Assembly (NCBI GenBank): GCA_019456195.1
Contig: VRUK01000033.1
Span: forward strand, 1-49,169
Reading direction: 5' to 3'
From: Planctomycetota bacterium
GTDB lineage: Bacteria > Planctomycetota > Phycisphaerae > Sedimentisphaerales > Anaerobacaceae
Length of the DNA: 49,169 nucleotides
In this document: piece by piece, positions 36,527 to 44,680 of the stretch
Numbering within the stretch: the first letter of the stretch is position 1
How the letters are laid out: every line of letters starts with the position of its first letter
The notes under the pieces: model-generated
What the model was told of the DNA's origin: nothing
The model's input: only the letters and a program-made list of their open reading frames with translations
Databases searched by the model: none
Made by a program: the position numbers and the translations under genes

Positions 36527-36650
36527 GTAAATACTTGTTATTTTAGCTTTCTCAGGGCAGCTTGAGCTTCTCCGCAATAATTATCATAATCATAACGTTT
36601 ATGTTTCTACTCATAATATCCATACCCTGATAAACTCGTTAATCGATCAC
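36489..36650 (-). ncRNA. Orphan ~160-nt transcription unit: candidate small RNA or tiny mRNA
   Basis: A promoter (36657-36685) and the strong terminator bracket about 160 bases that hold no usual gene. Two short frames lie inside: a 23-codon ATG frame (36623 to 36552, MDIMSRNINVMIMIIIAEKL...) with a poor ribosome-binding site, and a frame ending DNYCGEAQAALRKLK with its stop 16 bases before the terminator but no start. The latter could be the tail of a lost gene. No known RNA family is recognised. Confidence 0.35.
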
Positions 36651-36656
36651 AAACAC

Positions 36657-36685
36657 TCTATATCACAACAATCGGCCATTGTCAA
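36657..36685 (-). promoter_or_regulatory. Promoter of the orphan small unit
   Basis: Minus strand: perfect TTGACA (36680-36685), 17-base spacer, TATAGA (36657-36662) preceded by TGA (extended -10). Confidence 0.55.
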
Positions 36686-36801
36686 GCACAAGTTTAAATA
36701 ATTCCTGCGATCTTGCGGGTTAATCCCTCCTGCTTTCATATCAAAGCAGGGGGCTGAGTCCTCATCATTGTAAATTCAAATATTCTTACTTAATACCTCA
36801 A

Positions 36802-38709
36802 TCATTTATCACCGGAAGGTTTAATTAATTTCGCTTCGTATGGTAGAAGCTGCTTCACATCACGTAAATTTAACGAATCGACATTTAGGGTTATCGGTTC
36901 TGCTGACATATTCAGTACGGCTTTCGTAGTCACCCCGGCATCCTCAATGATAACTGAAATAAGTCCCTGGCCGATTGGTTGAACCTGGGCATTTGATTTT
37001 GGCCCTGCGAACGCAAACCAGCAATATTCTTTATTTGATACAAAGCGATATTTGATTACATCTTTCTTTCTTATGATTGACGATGTCGTTTGGTCAAAAA
37101 TAATCCGGGCATCTGAGTTCTTGAACAGAATTTTATCATCTGTAACTCGATCTATTTCAGCACAGACGGGAATCTTGCTCACCCATTCAACTGTCATTTC
37201 ACCACTTTGGGGATGATAAACCACAACCGTTATGTCCTTCGCAAAAAGATATGCCGTACACAGCCTGCCTGTAGCCGAGATCAAAACATCGGTATTGTCT
37301 CTCAGCATGCTCAATCGATATGGTTCAGGAAAAACATCCCACGGCACGTCCATCAGATTTGAATCAAACCCAATCCCCATTGCATGTGACTGACTTGTCC
37401 GAGTAGGGAAAATTAACGGCCGCTGCCCTTTGTAACTCCATGTCTGCATTCCTTTCAGAGGTTTACGTCCGCGCAGAGTAACGGCGGTTTGATAATTATT
37501 ACCATACAGGAAATATTGCGAATGATCACTCGTGTAAAGTTCAGCGTATGGTTTGTTCTGAACATGATCCGGCATATTAGAGATATCGCCGTATTGTGCG
37601 CCGCGTAGAAAATATGCGCCGCCGTGTGACAAGGTGAATCCTCCAGGCAGTTTTTCAAGTGCTTCAAGATAGTGCTTAGCGGTTTGAGCAAATGAGCTAT
37701 CCCTCTCAGCATAAAACATGAGCGGCCCCATTACGTTCGATACGACAGAACCATTGGCATGCCATTGACGTGTTGTCATTCCTTCCAGCGGTATCGCACG
37801 GGATGTAAATAGCCGCCTGTACCAGTTTAGGCTTCTGATAAGAATCGGATCAAGAGATTTATTGCCACTCATAATTCTGTAAAGAAAAAGATATTGCAGC
37901 GAGACAGTGGAATATCCGATATCAGGCCCGGTACCCTCACGAATCTCGCCGTCATACTTAAAAAGTCGTCCCACCCAATAAAAGACACGATTCGCCGCAT
38001 CCAGATATTTCTCCTCGCCAGTAAATCGGTAACACAAACTCATAACCCCGCACCATACAATCCCTCTGTTGGAAAGAGAGCTGTTTTCATGCGTATATAA
38101 AAATTCCATTGCACGTTCGAGAACTAATCGATATGAATTCCGTTCGTCCGAGGAAAACTCAGATTTAACGATTTCAAAAGCGCAAATGAGCGGCTCCAGT
38201 CGCCAGGCCATCTCATGAGTTCCAAATACCGTGCAGTAATGGATAGGAGAGAAAACAAACTCGCCCGATTCAACCTGTTTATCAGCAAAAGCTGAAAATA
38301 TACTCTTGATATAAGTGATAATAACAGGGGATTGGTAATATCGTGATTGCTTCATTGAATAGGCATAAGCAAGTGCACCTGCTAATTGCGCTGTACTGCG
38401 GGATTGGCTATATGACCAGACATATTTGGGCTCTTCTGCTATTTTTTTCTTCTCGACTATCGACAACCTTTCAACTGCCGCATCAGAAATAACTCCGTCA
38501 TCAGGAATATGCACATTAAGAAGCCCTCTCTGCGAATCGAAAGATTTAAGCGCTCCGCCGATATCACGATCAAGCATTTTGATATAGCGTTTTGCAATAT
38601 CCGTATCTTTTAGCCTGATGATAATAGGATTATCTGGTTCTTCGCTGCAATGTGCAATCTGACTGCCTAAAGATAAAAGAACTAAAAATGAGGTAGTTAA
38701 TAATCGCAT
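36802..38709 (-). CDS. Secreted toroid-fold protein, polysaccharide-lyase-like (function unknown)
   Basis: 635 aa from ATG 38709, chosen because GGAGG lies about 10 bases upstream and the protein then begins with a proper signal peptide (MRLLTTSFLVLLSLGSQ, cut near AHC). A longer reading would add 17 residues before it. The helical middle (LAGALAYAYSMKQ, MEFLYTHENSSLSNRG, YLDAANRVFYWVGRLF) suggests an alpha/alpha-toroid. A beta-rich C-terminal half follows (DVLISATGRLCTAYLFAKD). This two-part plan resembles chondroitin/hyaluronate and heparinase-type lyases, and DGEIREGTGPDIGYS and THEMAW might hold active-site residues. I cannot name a family. Confidence 0.75.
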   Translation of the reverse strand: MRLLTTSFLVLLSLGSQIAHCSEEPDNPIIIRLKDTDIAKRYIKMLDRDIGGALKSFDSQRGLLNVHIPDDGVISDAAVERLSIVEKKKIAEEPKYVWSYSQSRSTAQLAGALAYAYSMKQSRYYQSPVIITYIKSIFSAFADKQVESGEFVFSPIHYCTVFGTHEMAWRLEPLICAFEIVKSEFSSDERNSYRLVLERAMEFLYTHENSSLSNRGIVWCGVMSLCYRFTGEEKYLDAANRVFYWVGRLFKYDGEIREGTGPDIGYSTVSLQYLFLYRIMSGNKSLDPILIRSLNWYRRLFTSRAIPLEGMTTRQWHANGSVVSNVMGPLMFYAERDSSFAQTAKHYLEALEKLPGGFTLSHGGAYFLRGAQYGDISNMPDHVQNKPYAELYTSDHSQYFLYGNNYQTAVTLRGRKPLKGMQTWSYKGQRPLIFPTRTSQSHAMGIGFDSNLMDVPWDVFPEPYRLSMLRDNTDVLISATGRLCTAYLFAKDITVVVYHPQSGEMTVEWVSKIPVCAEIDRVTDDKILFKNSDARIIFDQTTSSIIRKKDVIKYRFVSNKEYCWFAFAGPKSNAQVQPIGQGLISVIIEDAGVTTKAVLNMSAEPITLNVDSLNLRDVKQLLPYEAKLIKPSGDK

Positions 38710-38791
38710 TAGTGATTGTCCTCCTAATCTTAAAACGTCACTTGAAGGCTTTTTCGACAACGATATAACTGATATTTCCTAAATATTCCAC

Positions 38792-39160
38792 TTAGGAAGC
38801 AGGAGAATACAGCGGCTTGATATCAATATAGACTAAGTATTCTCTGATGCGATTTCCCCCCATTCCCAAAATATTCACAAAGGGAATCGTAATATTGCTA
38901 TCATTTGCCCTCGTGTACGTTACTTCTCCCTGGCAAATAACCGTTTCGCCTTCGAACCAGGTTTCCAAAATTTCATGCCTTAAGCCCTTTATACTCGCAA
39001 AGAAGCCCTCGATAGTCTCGCGTATCGCTTCTTTGCCTGTCACCGCATCCTCACTGCCGAATCGAAAGCTTGCATCGTCTTCAAGAAAATCCAGAAAAGC
39101 TTCCGTATCCATATTATCGACACTGCTGAAAAGTCTTTCAACCCAACCGGCATCTTTCAA
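38792..39160 (-). CDS. SnoaL/NTF2-like protein
   Basis: 122-aa cone-fold protein: N-terminal helices (WVERLFSSVDNMDTEAFLDF), EDDASFRFGSEDAVTGKEAI and a central ETWFEGETVICQGEVTYT sheet, the standard SnoaL-like layout. Members act as small isomerases/hydrolases or binding proteins; the ligand is unknown. The start is a TTG at 39160, preceded by AGGGAA; the frame is open a few codons further upstream without a better start. Confidence 0.8.
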   Translation of the reverse strand: MKDAGWVERLFSSVDNMDTEAFLDFLEDDASFRFGSEDAVTGKEAIRETIEGFFASIKGLRHEILETWFEGETVICQGEVTYTRANDSNITIPFVNILGMGGNRIREYLVYIDIKPLYSPAS

Positions 39161-39267
39161 AGCAAATTCCCTTTCTCGAACAAACTAACCTTTCTGTCAC
39201 ACGCGAATACATACAATCCTCTCACTATCCCCGGCTTTTTGACAGGTTAATGAAGCACTGGCAGTAA

Positions 39268-39525
39268 TCACACGATACTCGGAACAAAGTGGCTCTCGTA
39301 GAACGAGGGCAGTCCTTCCAATACATCTTTAAGTTGCTCGGCCGTCACCGTCTCAGCATCATACTCGACGGTTACCCCTTCACCATCGGTATAAAATTTT
39401 CCGACACCTTTCATCCCCGTCAATGACGACCCTATCTCCTGCACACACTTGGCACATTCAAAACCACATTCCGGAATCACATCAGTACAATCTATCTGGA
39501 ACATCGACCGACTGATCATTTCCAC
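39268..39525 (-). CDS. Heavy-metal-associated (HMA)-like small protein
   Basis: 85 aa; a ferredoxin-like beta-alpha-beta unit is suggested by CGFECAKCVQEIGSSLTGMK and GEGVTVEYDAETVTAEQLKD, the usual HMA spacing between metal loop and the second helix. The metal motif is CxxC, preceded by another Cys. It could bind copper, mercury or zinc, or have lost metal binding. GAGAGG is 8 bases before ATG 39525. Lies 33 bases downstream of the transglutaminase fusion. Confidence 0.75.
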   Translation of the reverse strand: MEMISRSMFQIDCTDVIPECGFECAKCVQEIGSSLTGMKGVGKFYTDGEGVTVEYDAETVTAEQLKDVLEGLPSFYESHFVPSIV

Positions 39526-39558
39526 GTCCTCTCATTTATAGTAACAAATTCCCATAAT

Positions 39559-40533
39559 TTATATGATCTGGATATCAGGCAGATTATCCCATAATTGGTC
39601 TTTGGTTTTATATCTTCTCAAAGTTTCGACTATTATATCAAGAGGCTCTGGCCATATCTCCGGCAAATCCGCTTCACCTTCGATTTGAGTCCCAAATGCC
39701 AACTGCTCCCGTGGCGGCGTAAACTGAGCATTCACACCTTCCCTGTTCCCCCTCGCGTCAATCCTGTACCAGCCATATTCCTCAAGATAAACAGTATTGA
39801 GCCCATGCAGACAAAAAGACATACTACTATCGATATCCAGGTTTAATCTCTGATAACAGAAACCCGCCGGTATGGAATTGGCCCTCAGCAGCGCCGCTAA
39901 GAGATGACTCTTGGCATAGCAAATACCCGAACCCGCCCTGAGCACCTCACTCGCTGAGCAAGCTACTGTTTGAATATCGTAATCACCGATATGTTTGATT
40001 TCGTCTCTGACCCATTCGAAGCACGACCGTGCAACATCAATGGGTTTTTCTACGCCGACTGCAAGTTCCCTGGCTTTCGAAATAATCTCAGGATGCTGCC
40101 AATCGATTATTTCTGTCGATTTGAGATATGCTTCGATTACCGACCGGCTTAATGGTGACAGTGGGGCGTTCTCAATTGCTCCGCCTGCCCAGCTTTCGTA
40201 TATTTGTGTTTCCTCGGGCCGATTCGCTCCGCATTGCCAGCATTCTGTAAATTGCCCCTCAACTTCCTCACCGCACTCAGGACATTTCCAGTCTGTACCG
40301 GAGCCTGATGTTAACGTTCCATTCTTAAATCTCTCGGCAAGTTCCGCAGCTTCCTCAAACCTACTATCATCTATTATCCAGATAGTAGGAAGTGTTTCAC
40401 TTGTAAGAGGCAACTGCCCGCGTGCACCCCATAGAGCCTCCCCGCGAATCTCACACGAGATTCCATACTGCTCCAGTATTCCCTTCACAAGATGTGCCTC
40501 AGTAGGATCGTCTGCTATATATACCTGCTTCAT
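39559..40533 (-). CDS. DUF2007 - zinc ribbon - transglutaminase-like fusion
   Basis: 324 aa, no signal peptide. Residues 1-70 form a DUF2007-type domain (VYIADDPTEAHLVKGILEQY). Residues 83-104 are a zinc ribbon with Cys84, Cys87, Cys98 and Cys101 (CPECGEE, CWQCGAN). Residues about 120-320 are a transglutaminase-like papain fold with Cys205 (GSGICYAKSH), His243 (CLHGLNTVYL) and Asp259 (WYRIDARG), the full triad. It is probably a cytoplasmic hydrolase or ligase coupled to a sensing domain. The ribosome-binding site is distant. The domain order is unusual. Confidence 0.87.
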   Translation of the reverse strand: MKQVYIADDPTEAHLVKGILEQYGISCEIRGEALWGARGQLPLTSETLPTIWIIDDSRFEEAAELAERFKNGTLTSGSGTDWKCPECGEEVEGQFTECWQCGANRPEETQIYESWAGGAIENAPLSPLSRSVIEAYLKSTEIIDWQHPEIISKARELAVGVEKPIDVARSCFEWVRDEIKHIGDYDIQTVACSASEVLRAGSGICYAKSHLLAALLRANSIPAGFCYQRLNLDIDSSMSFCLHGLNTVYLEEYGWYRIDARGNREGVNAQFTPPREQLAFGTQIEGEADLPEIWPEPLDIIVETLRRYKTKDQLWDNLPDIQII

Positions 40534-40623
40534 AACGCTTAATTATAACCTCTTTTATGCAGTTTCAACATAAAAATACCTGCAAATATCTCATCCTTAT
40601 TTCCACCCTATAGCAACCGCCTT

Positions 40624-41502
40624 CTAAGGTTCTTTTTGATATATCCGAACATAATCCACCTCAAATCTTGCCGGAAAATTCGTCTTCGATGGATCCCCTC
40701 CATTCGTCCCGCCAATGGCAAGATTCAGAATGATATAGTGCGGCTGACGGAACGGATTCTTACCCTCCTTGTCCTTATTAAATGTCTCCTTAAGATCAAT
40801 CGTATTCAGAAGTATATTATCAATATAGAGTTTTATACTGTCCGCATCCCAGTCCATCCGCCATATATGAAACTTCCCGGACCAGCCCGGATCCTTAAAA
40901 TCCTTTATAGGCTTGCGTAAATCATCCCACTTAGCCACCCATCGCTTCTCCGTCCCCCAGGCCGCGTTTGCCAAAAGCATCCCCCGGTAATACTCCATAA
41001 TATCAATCTCGCCATTACTCGGCCACCTCCCCTCAGCCCCCAAAGTCCAAAAAGCCGGCCACAGACCACTGCGAGTATCAATCCGCCCTCGCATTTCAAA
41101 CCGCCCGTACTGCCATTTATGCAAACCCCTCGTCGTCAGACTTGCGGACGTGTACTCGGCATATTCTCTTCTTTCTCTCTCGTTCCTGCTGTCCGTCTTA
41201 TAACGGGGATTGGCTTTGCGTTCTCGCCGCCCCTCAATGACAAGCAGGCCGTTTTCACACCGCGCATTCTCCGGCTGATACCACTGAAGCTCCCTGTTCC
41301 GTACGAATCCTCTCTCGTATGTCCACTTCTTCGCCTCAGGCCGGCCATATCCATTAAACTCATCCGACCAAACTAACTTATACCCGCCTGATGTCGAATC
41401 TAATTTCCGAAGCCCACCACCGAATGCACTCTCCTGCCCTGTAAATGCCAAACTCACAACTAAAATTAAGCAACAAATTGTATTAATATACCATTTATTC
41501 AT
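40624..41502 (-). CDS. Secreted glycoside hydrolase family 16
   Basis: 292 aa from ATG 41502 (AAGGAG 8 bases upstream; the earlier ATG is too close). A signal peptide spans about residues 1-27. The catalytic ExDxxE is visible as NGEIDIMEYY near residue 162, with KLVWSDEFNGYGRPEAKKW at the start, GLWPAFWTLG before and HIWRMDWDADSIKLYIDN after. GH16 enzymes cut beta-1,3/1,4-glucans, agar, carrageenan or laminarin; the specificity cannot be read here. Downstream of a small membrane protein gene. Confidence 0.95.
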   Translation of the reverse strand: MNKWYINTICCLILVVSLAFTGQESAFGGGLRKLDSTSGGYKLVWSDEFNGYGRPEAKKWTYERGFVRNRELQWYQPENARCENGLLVIEGRRERKANPRYKTDSRNERERREYAEYTSASLTTRGLHKWQYGRFEMRGRIDTRSGLWPAFWTLGAEGRWPSNGEIDIMEYYRGMLLANAAWGTEKRWVAKWDDLRKPIKDFKDPGWSGKFHIWRMDWDADSIKLYIDNILLNTIDLKETFNKDKEGKNPFRQPHYIILNLAIGGTNGGDPSKTNFPARFEVDYVRIYQKEP

Positions 41503-41522
41503 ACCCATTTCTCCTTGCCATT

Positions 41523-41885
41523 TTACTCACTCTTCGATGCAATATAGCCCAATAACGGAAGTATCCAAATAAGAATAAAGCCAACGACACAAAATATCTT
41601 ATGTCTTTTTGATATTGGAATTTTCCGCATTGCAATAAGTGCCAGCGGGCAATACCAGCCAAGTGCAGCGACAACAACCATTAAGGTCTTCGTGATGATT
41701 GAAGGAAGCTCGGCTATGATTTTCAGAGACACCGAAACGTATGAGGCTGAAACCGGAGCAAAAACAAACCAGAAAAGTTGAGCATACTCCCTGGTTATAA
41801 GCCTCCTGTCGATAATCACCCATGTTACCCCTGAAATAACACAAGCTATGAAAAACAGAATCAATTGTTTATGATAGTTCCGCAT
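41523..41885 (-). CDS. Small membrane protein of unknown function
   Basis: 120 aa with about four hydrophobic segments (ILFFIACVISGVTWVII, LFWFVFAPVSASYVSVSL, TLMVVVAALGWYCPLALIA, IFCVVGFILIWILPLLGYI). AAGGAG is 8 bases before ATG 41885. No family is recognised. It ends about 20 bases before GH16 and may be co-transcribed with it. Confidence 0.65.
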   Translation of the reverse strand: MRNYHKQLILFFIACVISGVTWVIIDRRLITREYAQLFWFVFAPVSASYVSVSLKIIAELPSIITKTLMVVVAALGWYCPLALIAMRKIPISKRHKIFCVVGFILIWILPLLGYIASKSE

Positions 41886-42565
41886 TCAAACTACTCCTTA
41901 TATCATTCCCATATAAGTCTCTATTGCCATTGACACGAAACTTTTTCTTGAGCACAATCGTTGATGAAGAACATTAACTGAAGCAGCATCTCTGATTTCC
42001 CGGCTGTTTATAAGAATCCTTTGTACCCGTTTATGACCAAAAGCACAAGAGCAAGAATAGCCTCAAAGCCCATAAAAAAATACCCATTCCCGAGCCATGT
42101 CAAAACGAAGAGTCAAAGCAGCCAAAGCCCAATGAAAACTAATGGTATCCTGAAATCACCCAATACCCAAAGGCGAATCAAAAGGGCCCAGAAAGCCACC
42201 AAAGCAATTATGGGAAATATGCAGCAAATTTGCTCTCAACCTCCGAAATACTCATTATATCTGCTCTCTCACATATCTAATCTACCAAACAACATACTCT
42301 CTCGTCCACTAATAAAAAAGACGCATATCAGGACAAAAAAATCAATCAAATCCCTCGATTCCTGCTTTTTTAAGTAAGCATGGTCAGACGTGACAGTAGG
42401 ACGGTTCTGTGTCCTGCATTCCATCTTCTAATGGGCGTACACACACCTTCCCCGCTCCATCCTGCGGACAAAGGACGGCCGGCGGTTCTTCGAAATATCG
42501 AGCCTGGAGATTGTGGTGTTCTAAAGCTCGCAGATCACGGCATCTGGATCTGACAGAAATTACTT
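41886..42565 (-). other. 680-bp stretch without a clear gene
   Basis: A 118-codon plus-strand frame (42021-42377) is Lys/Ser/Gln-rich, lacks a ribosome-binding site and overlaps a repeat, so I do not accept it. From 42259 the duplicated module begins and holds a conserved but unexplained segment (42380-42553). The rest shows nothing nameable. Confidence 0.5.
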
Positions 42566-42765
42566 CTACGTTGTAGCCTCATCCTGTGATGATGTCACTT
42601 GCGCATTTGGCTCTTCCGGCGTTGAACTATCTTTCTTACATCCGGTACAAAAAAGCCCGACTGCAATCAGACAGATTAATAGCAATTTGACATGTTTCAT
42701 TTTGCTTTCCTTTCTCTTATATTTTCAATATCACCAACTACTCAAGATATCGTTTACGTACAATG
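42259..42765. repeat. Duplicated module, copy A
   Basis: About 500 bases closely similar in sequence to 44119-44680, in the same orientation. It carries the 44-aa lipoprotein and an unexplained downstream segment. Most of the central 300 bases match base for base. Edges are approximate. Confidence 0.85.
42566..42700 (-). CDS. Tiny lipoprotein A (44 aa)
   Basis: ATG 42700 with AAAGGA 7 bases upstream, stop TAG 42566-42568. The hydrophobic N-terminus MKHVKLLLICLIAVGLF ends in a lipobox (CTGC), followed by KKDSSTPEEPNAQVTSS and a short acidic tail. It resembles the small lysine-after-cysteine lipoproteins (entericidin-like) in plan but not in recognised family. A near copy lies at 44425-44559. 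Function unknown; probably envelope-anchored. Confidence 0.65.
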   Translation of the reverse strand: MKHVKLLLICLIAVGLFCTGCKKDSSTPEEPNAQVTSSQDEATT

Positions 42766-42808
42766 AAAAACTAAACGGTGGACTATACTACATCCACTAA
42801 ATTAGGAG

Positions 42809-43288
42809 TTATTGAAATTTTGGTATTGGAATATCTATTATCCACATAAAAACAAAACCAAATATTCCGCCTGCTATCATTAAAAGCGAAAATAGCTTTA
42901 TTAATGTGGGATTTGTTATTTCTCCAAATACTCCAGGGTGTTTTGATAGCATCACAGTACCACCTTTGAAAAATAACCAGATAGTATATAGGATCCACAA
43001 AATAAAAACTGACCCGAACCATGCCAAAACATATGGATTTCCATCTCGAGGTTTAAAGAAGTGCCATAATGAAGGGACCTTACCTATAATGCATCCGACT
43101 CCCATTACCACCCATGGAATATTCAACAAAATAAAATAACCCGTAACAAGTTTCTTATAACCATCAGAAAGTTCAGGATTTTCCCTGATATATTTTGTCG
43201 AACGAAATTTTATTAAATAAGCGTTTATTCCTGTGACGGCGATTGCAATTAACCAAAAGTATCTTGACATTATTACAAAAATACCCAT
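42809..43288 (-). CDS. Membrane protein of unknown function (159 aa)
   Basis: Four hydrophobic segments: YFWLIAIAVTGINAYLI, VTGYFILLNIPWVVMGVGCI, AWFGSVFILWILYTIWLFF and LFSLLMIAGGIFGFVFMWII. No signal sequence other than the first helix and no catalytic motif. A GTGGGATG precedes ATG 43288. It sits between the two copies of the duplicated module. I do not recognise it. Confidence 0.65.
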   Translation of the reverse strand: MGIFVIMSRYFWLIAIAVTGINAYLIKFRSTKYIRENPELSDGYKKLVTGYFILLNIPWVVMGVGCIIGKVPSLWHFFKPRDGNPYVLAWFGSVFILWILYTIWLFFKGGTVMLSKHPGVFGEITNPTLIKLFSLLMIAGGIFGFVFMWIIDIPIPKFQ

Positions 43289-43476
43289 TTTTTCATCCCA
43301 CTAATTACTGGTTATATGGTTTCCGTATAGCATCAAAAATCCAGGATGTCCCGCTCGCTCGTTTATCTAAATAATAACTAAACTATCGATAAGAAATTTA
43401 CAAGAAAATAGTGAAGTATTTTATTACAAATCTAACCGGACATACTGTTTTATCTAATATTCGGCTCATTGATAGC

Positions 43477-44079
43477 TTAACCATCCACCTGCGTAGGAGC
43501 CTTCAATTCTTTTACTTCGCTTTCCAGTTCCTGAATCCTCTCCCACATATTAACAGTCAGCCTGTGTTTGTCCCTGTTAATACCTGAAATTTCAATAATA
43601 AGTGTACCTATCAAAAGACCAGTAAATATGGAAAAGTGCCATTCATATAAAAGAATCTTAACAAATTTTAGTAATCTGATGTCTTCCGACGTTATCGTTT
43701 TACTAAATTTGTTATCCATCATTAAGAGCCATATTAGAAAAAAAACATAAAGGATTAGTATAAAAGTCAACGCTCCTATTTGACTTTTTCTGTGTCTCAT
43801 ATATTTTTTAATATTTTCAATAACTTTTTCTTCTTTTGACATCTTACGAGATTTAACCAAATAAAGGTTCGGCTTTATTACCAAATAACAAAAATATAAG
43901 CCGGCTGGCAATGTCAATAGAGCCGTGACAACACAAGGCATGTATTTTGACGCACCGTCAGGAATCTGAACTAAAGCATACGAGCCTGATAAAATGCCTA
44001 TTATAGAAAGAACTCCACCAATACTGCATATAGCTATTCTAAATATACTTTTCATAATTTTGTTAGTTAATTCTCTCAT
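43477..44079 (-). CDS. Membrane protein with C-terminal coiled coil, function unknown (200 aa)
   Basis: Four hydrophobic segments (residues about 10-30, 46-66, 101-121 and 145-163) and a polar C-terminal helix (NMWERIQELESEVKELK) with heptad spacing that should form a short coiled coil. A basic loop separates the second and third segments. AAGGGA is 7 bases before ATG 44079. It lies between the duplicated modules and is co-oriented with the other small membrane gene. No family recognised. Confidence 0.65.
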   Translation of the reverse strand: MRELTNKIMKSIFRIAICSIGGVLSIIGILSGSYALVQIPDGASKYMPCVVTALLTLPAGLYFCYLVIKPNLYLVKSRKMSKEEKVIENIKKYMRHRKSQIGALTFILILYVFFLIWLLMMDNKFSKTITSEDIRLLKFVKILLYEWHFSIFTGLLIGTLIIEISGINRDKHRLTVNMWERIQELESEVKELKAPTQVDG

Positions 44080-44118
44080 TTCGCGTCCCTTATTTTGTGT
44101 ACCTGTGTCTCACTTATA

Positions 44119-44680
44119 CCTGCTCTCGAAAAAGTCAGTCTAACAAACGATACACTCTCACGTCCACTATTAAAAAAGACGCAAACCAAGCCCAAAAAAA
44201 TCAATAAAATCCACCGATCCTTGCTTTTTTAAGTAATCATGGTCAGACGTGACAGCAGGGCTGTTCTGTGTCCTGCATTCCATCTTCTAATGGGCATACA
44301 CACACCTTCCCCGCTCCATCCTGCGGACAAAGGACGGCCGGTGGTTCTTTGAAATATCGAGCCTGGAGATTGTGGTGTTCTAAAGCTCGCAGATCACGGC
44401 ATCTGGATCTGACAGGAATTCCTTCTACGTTGTAGCCTCATCCTGTGATGATGTCACTTGTGCATTTGGCTCTTCCGGCTCTGAACTATCTTTCTTACAT
44501 CCGGAACAAAAAAGACTGACTGAAATTAGACAGATTAATAGCCATTTGACATGTTTCATTTTGCATTCCTTTCTTGGGATTAGTAGAAACAAATATGCGA
44601 CGCCAATTTACCCGTTAAATATTCTCTCATATTCTAAATATCACTAACTTCATGATACAGCTTCCGTATAATACTCACTT
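44119..44680. repeat. Duplicated module, copy B
   Basis: Same module as copy A with about 50 extra bases upstream of the lipoprotein. Sequence similarity continues weakly past 44680 to about 44780, where a segment resembling 43310-43410 occurs (both contain ACTATCGAT). Edges approximate. Confidence 0.85.
44425..44559 (-). CDS. Tiny lipoprotein B (44 aa)
   Basis: ATG 44559 with AAGGAA upstream, stop TAG 44425-44427. It matches lipoprotein A over its whole length with substitutions in the signal and after the lipobox (here CSGC). Retention of length, lipobox and ribosome-binding site in both copies supports a real gene. Function unknown. Confidence 0.65.
   Translation of the reverse strand: MKHVKWLLICLISVSLFCSGCKKDSSEPEEPNAQVTSSQDEATT

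Noticed and set aside
36332..36577. 81-codon minus-strand frame starting upstream of the methyltransferase remnant
   Set aside because: The first 41 codons cross the orphan terminator; the real start of the remnant is ATG 36454.
42021..42377. 118-codon plus-strand frame rich in Lys and Ser
   Set aside because: No ribosome-binding site, low-complexity composition, and it crosses into the duplicated module where the other copy does not keep the frame.
42380..42553. 57-codon plus-strand frame MVRRDSRTVL...
   Set aside because: Copy B of the module has a TGA in the middle, so the frame is not preserved; reported instead as an unexplained conserved segment.
43430..44145. Integron-like attC core sites (GTTAGAC, GTTAGAT) near the small membrane genes
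   Set aside because: Such 7-base cores are expected several times by chance in 3 kb, the sequences between them do not fold into attC-like stems, and no integrase is present.
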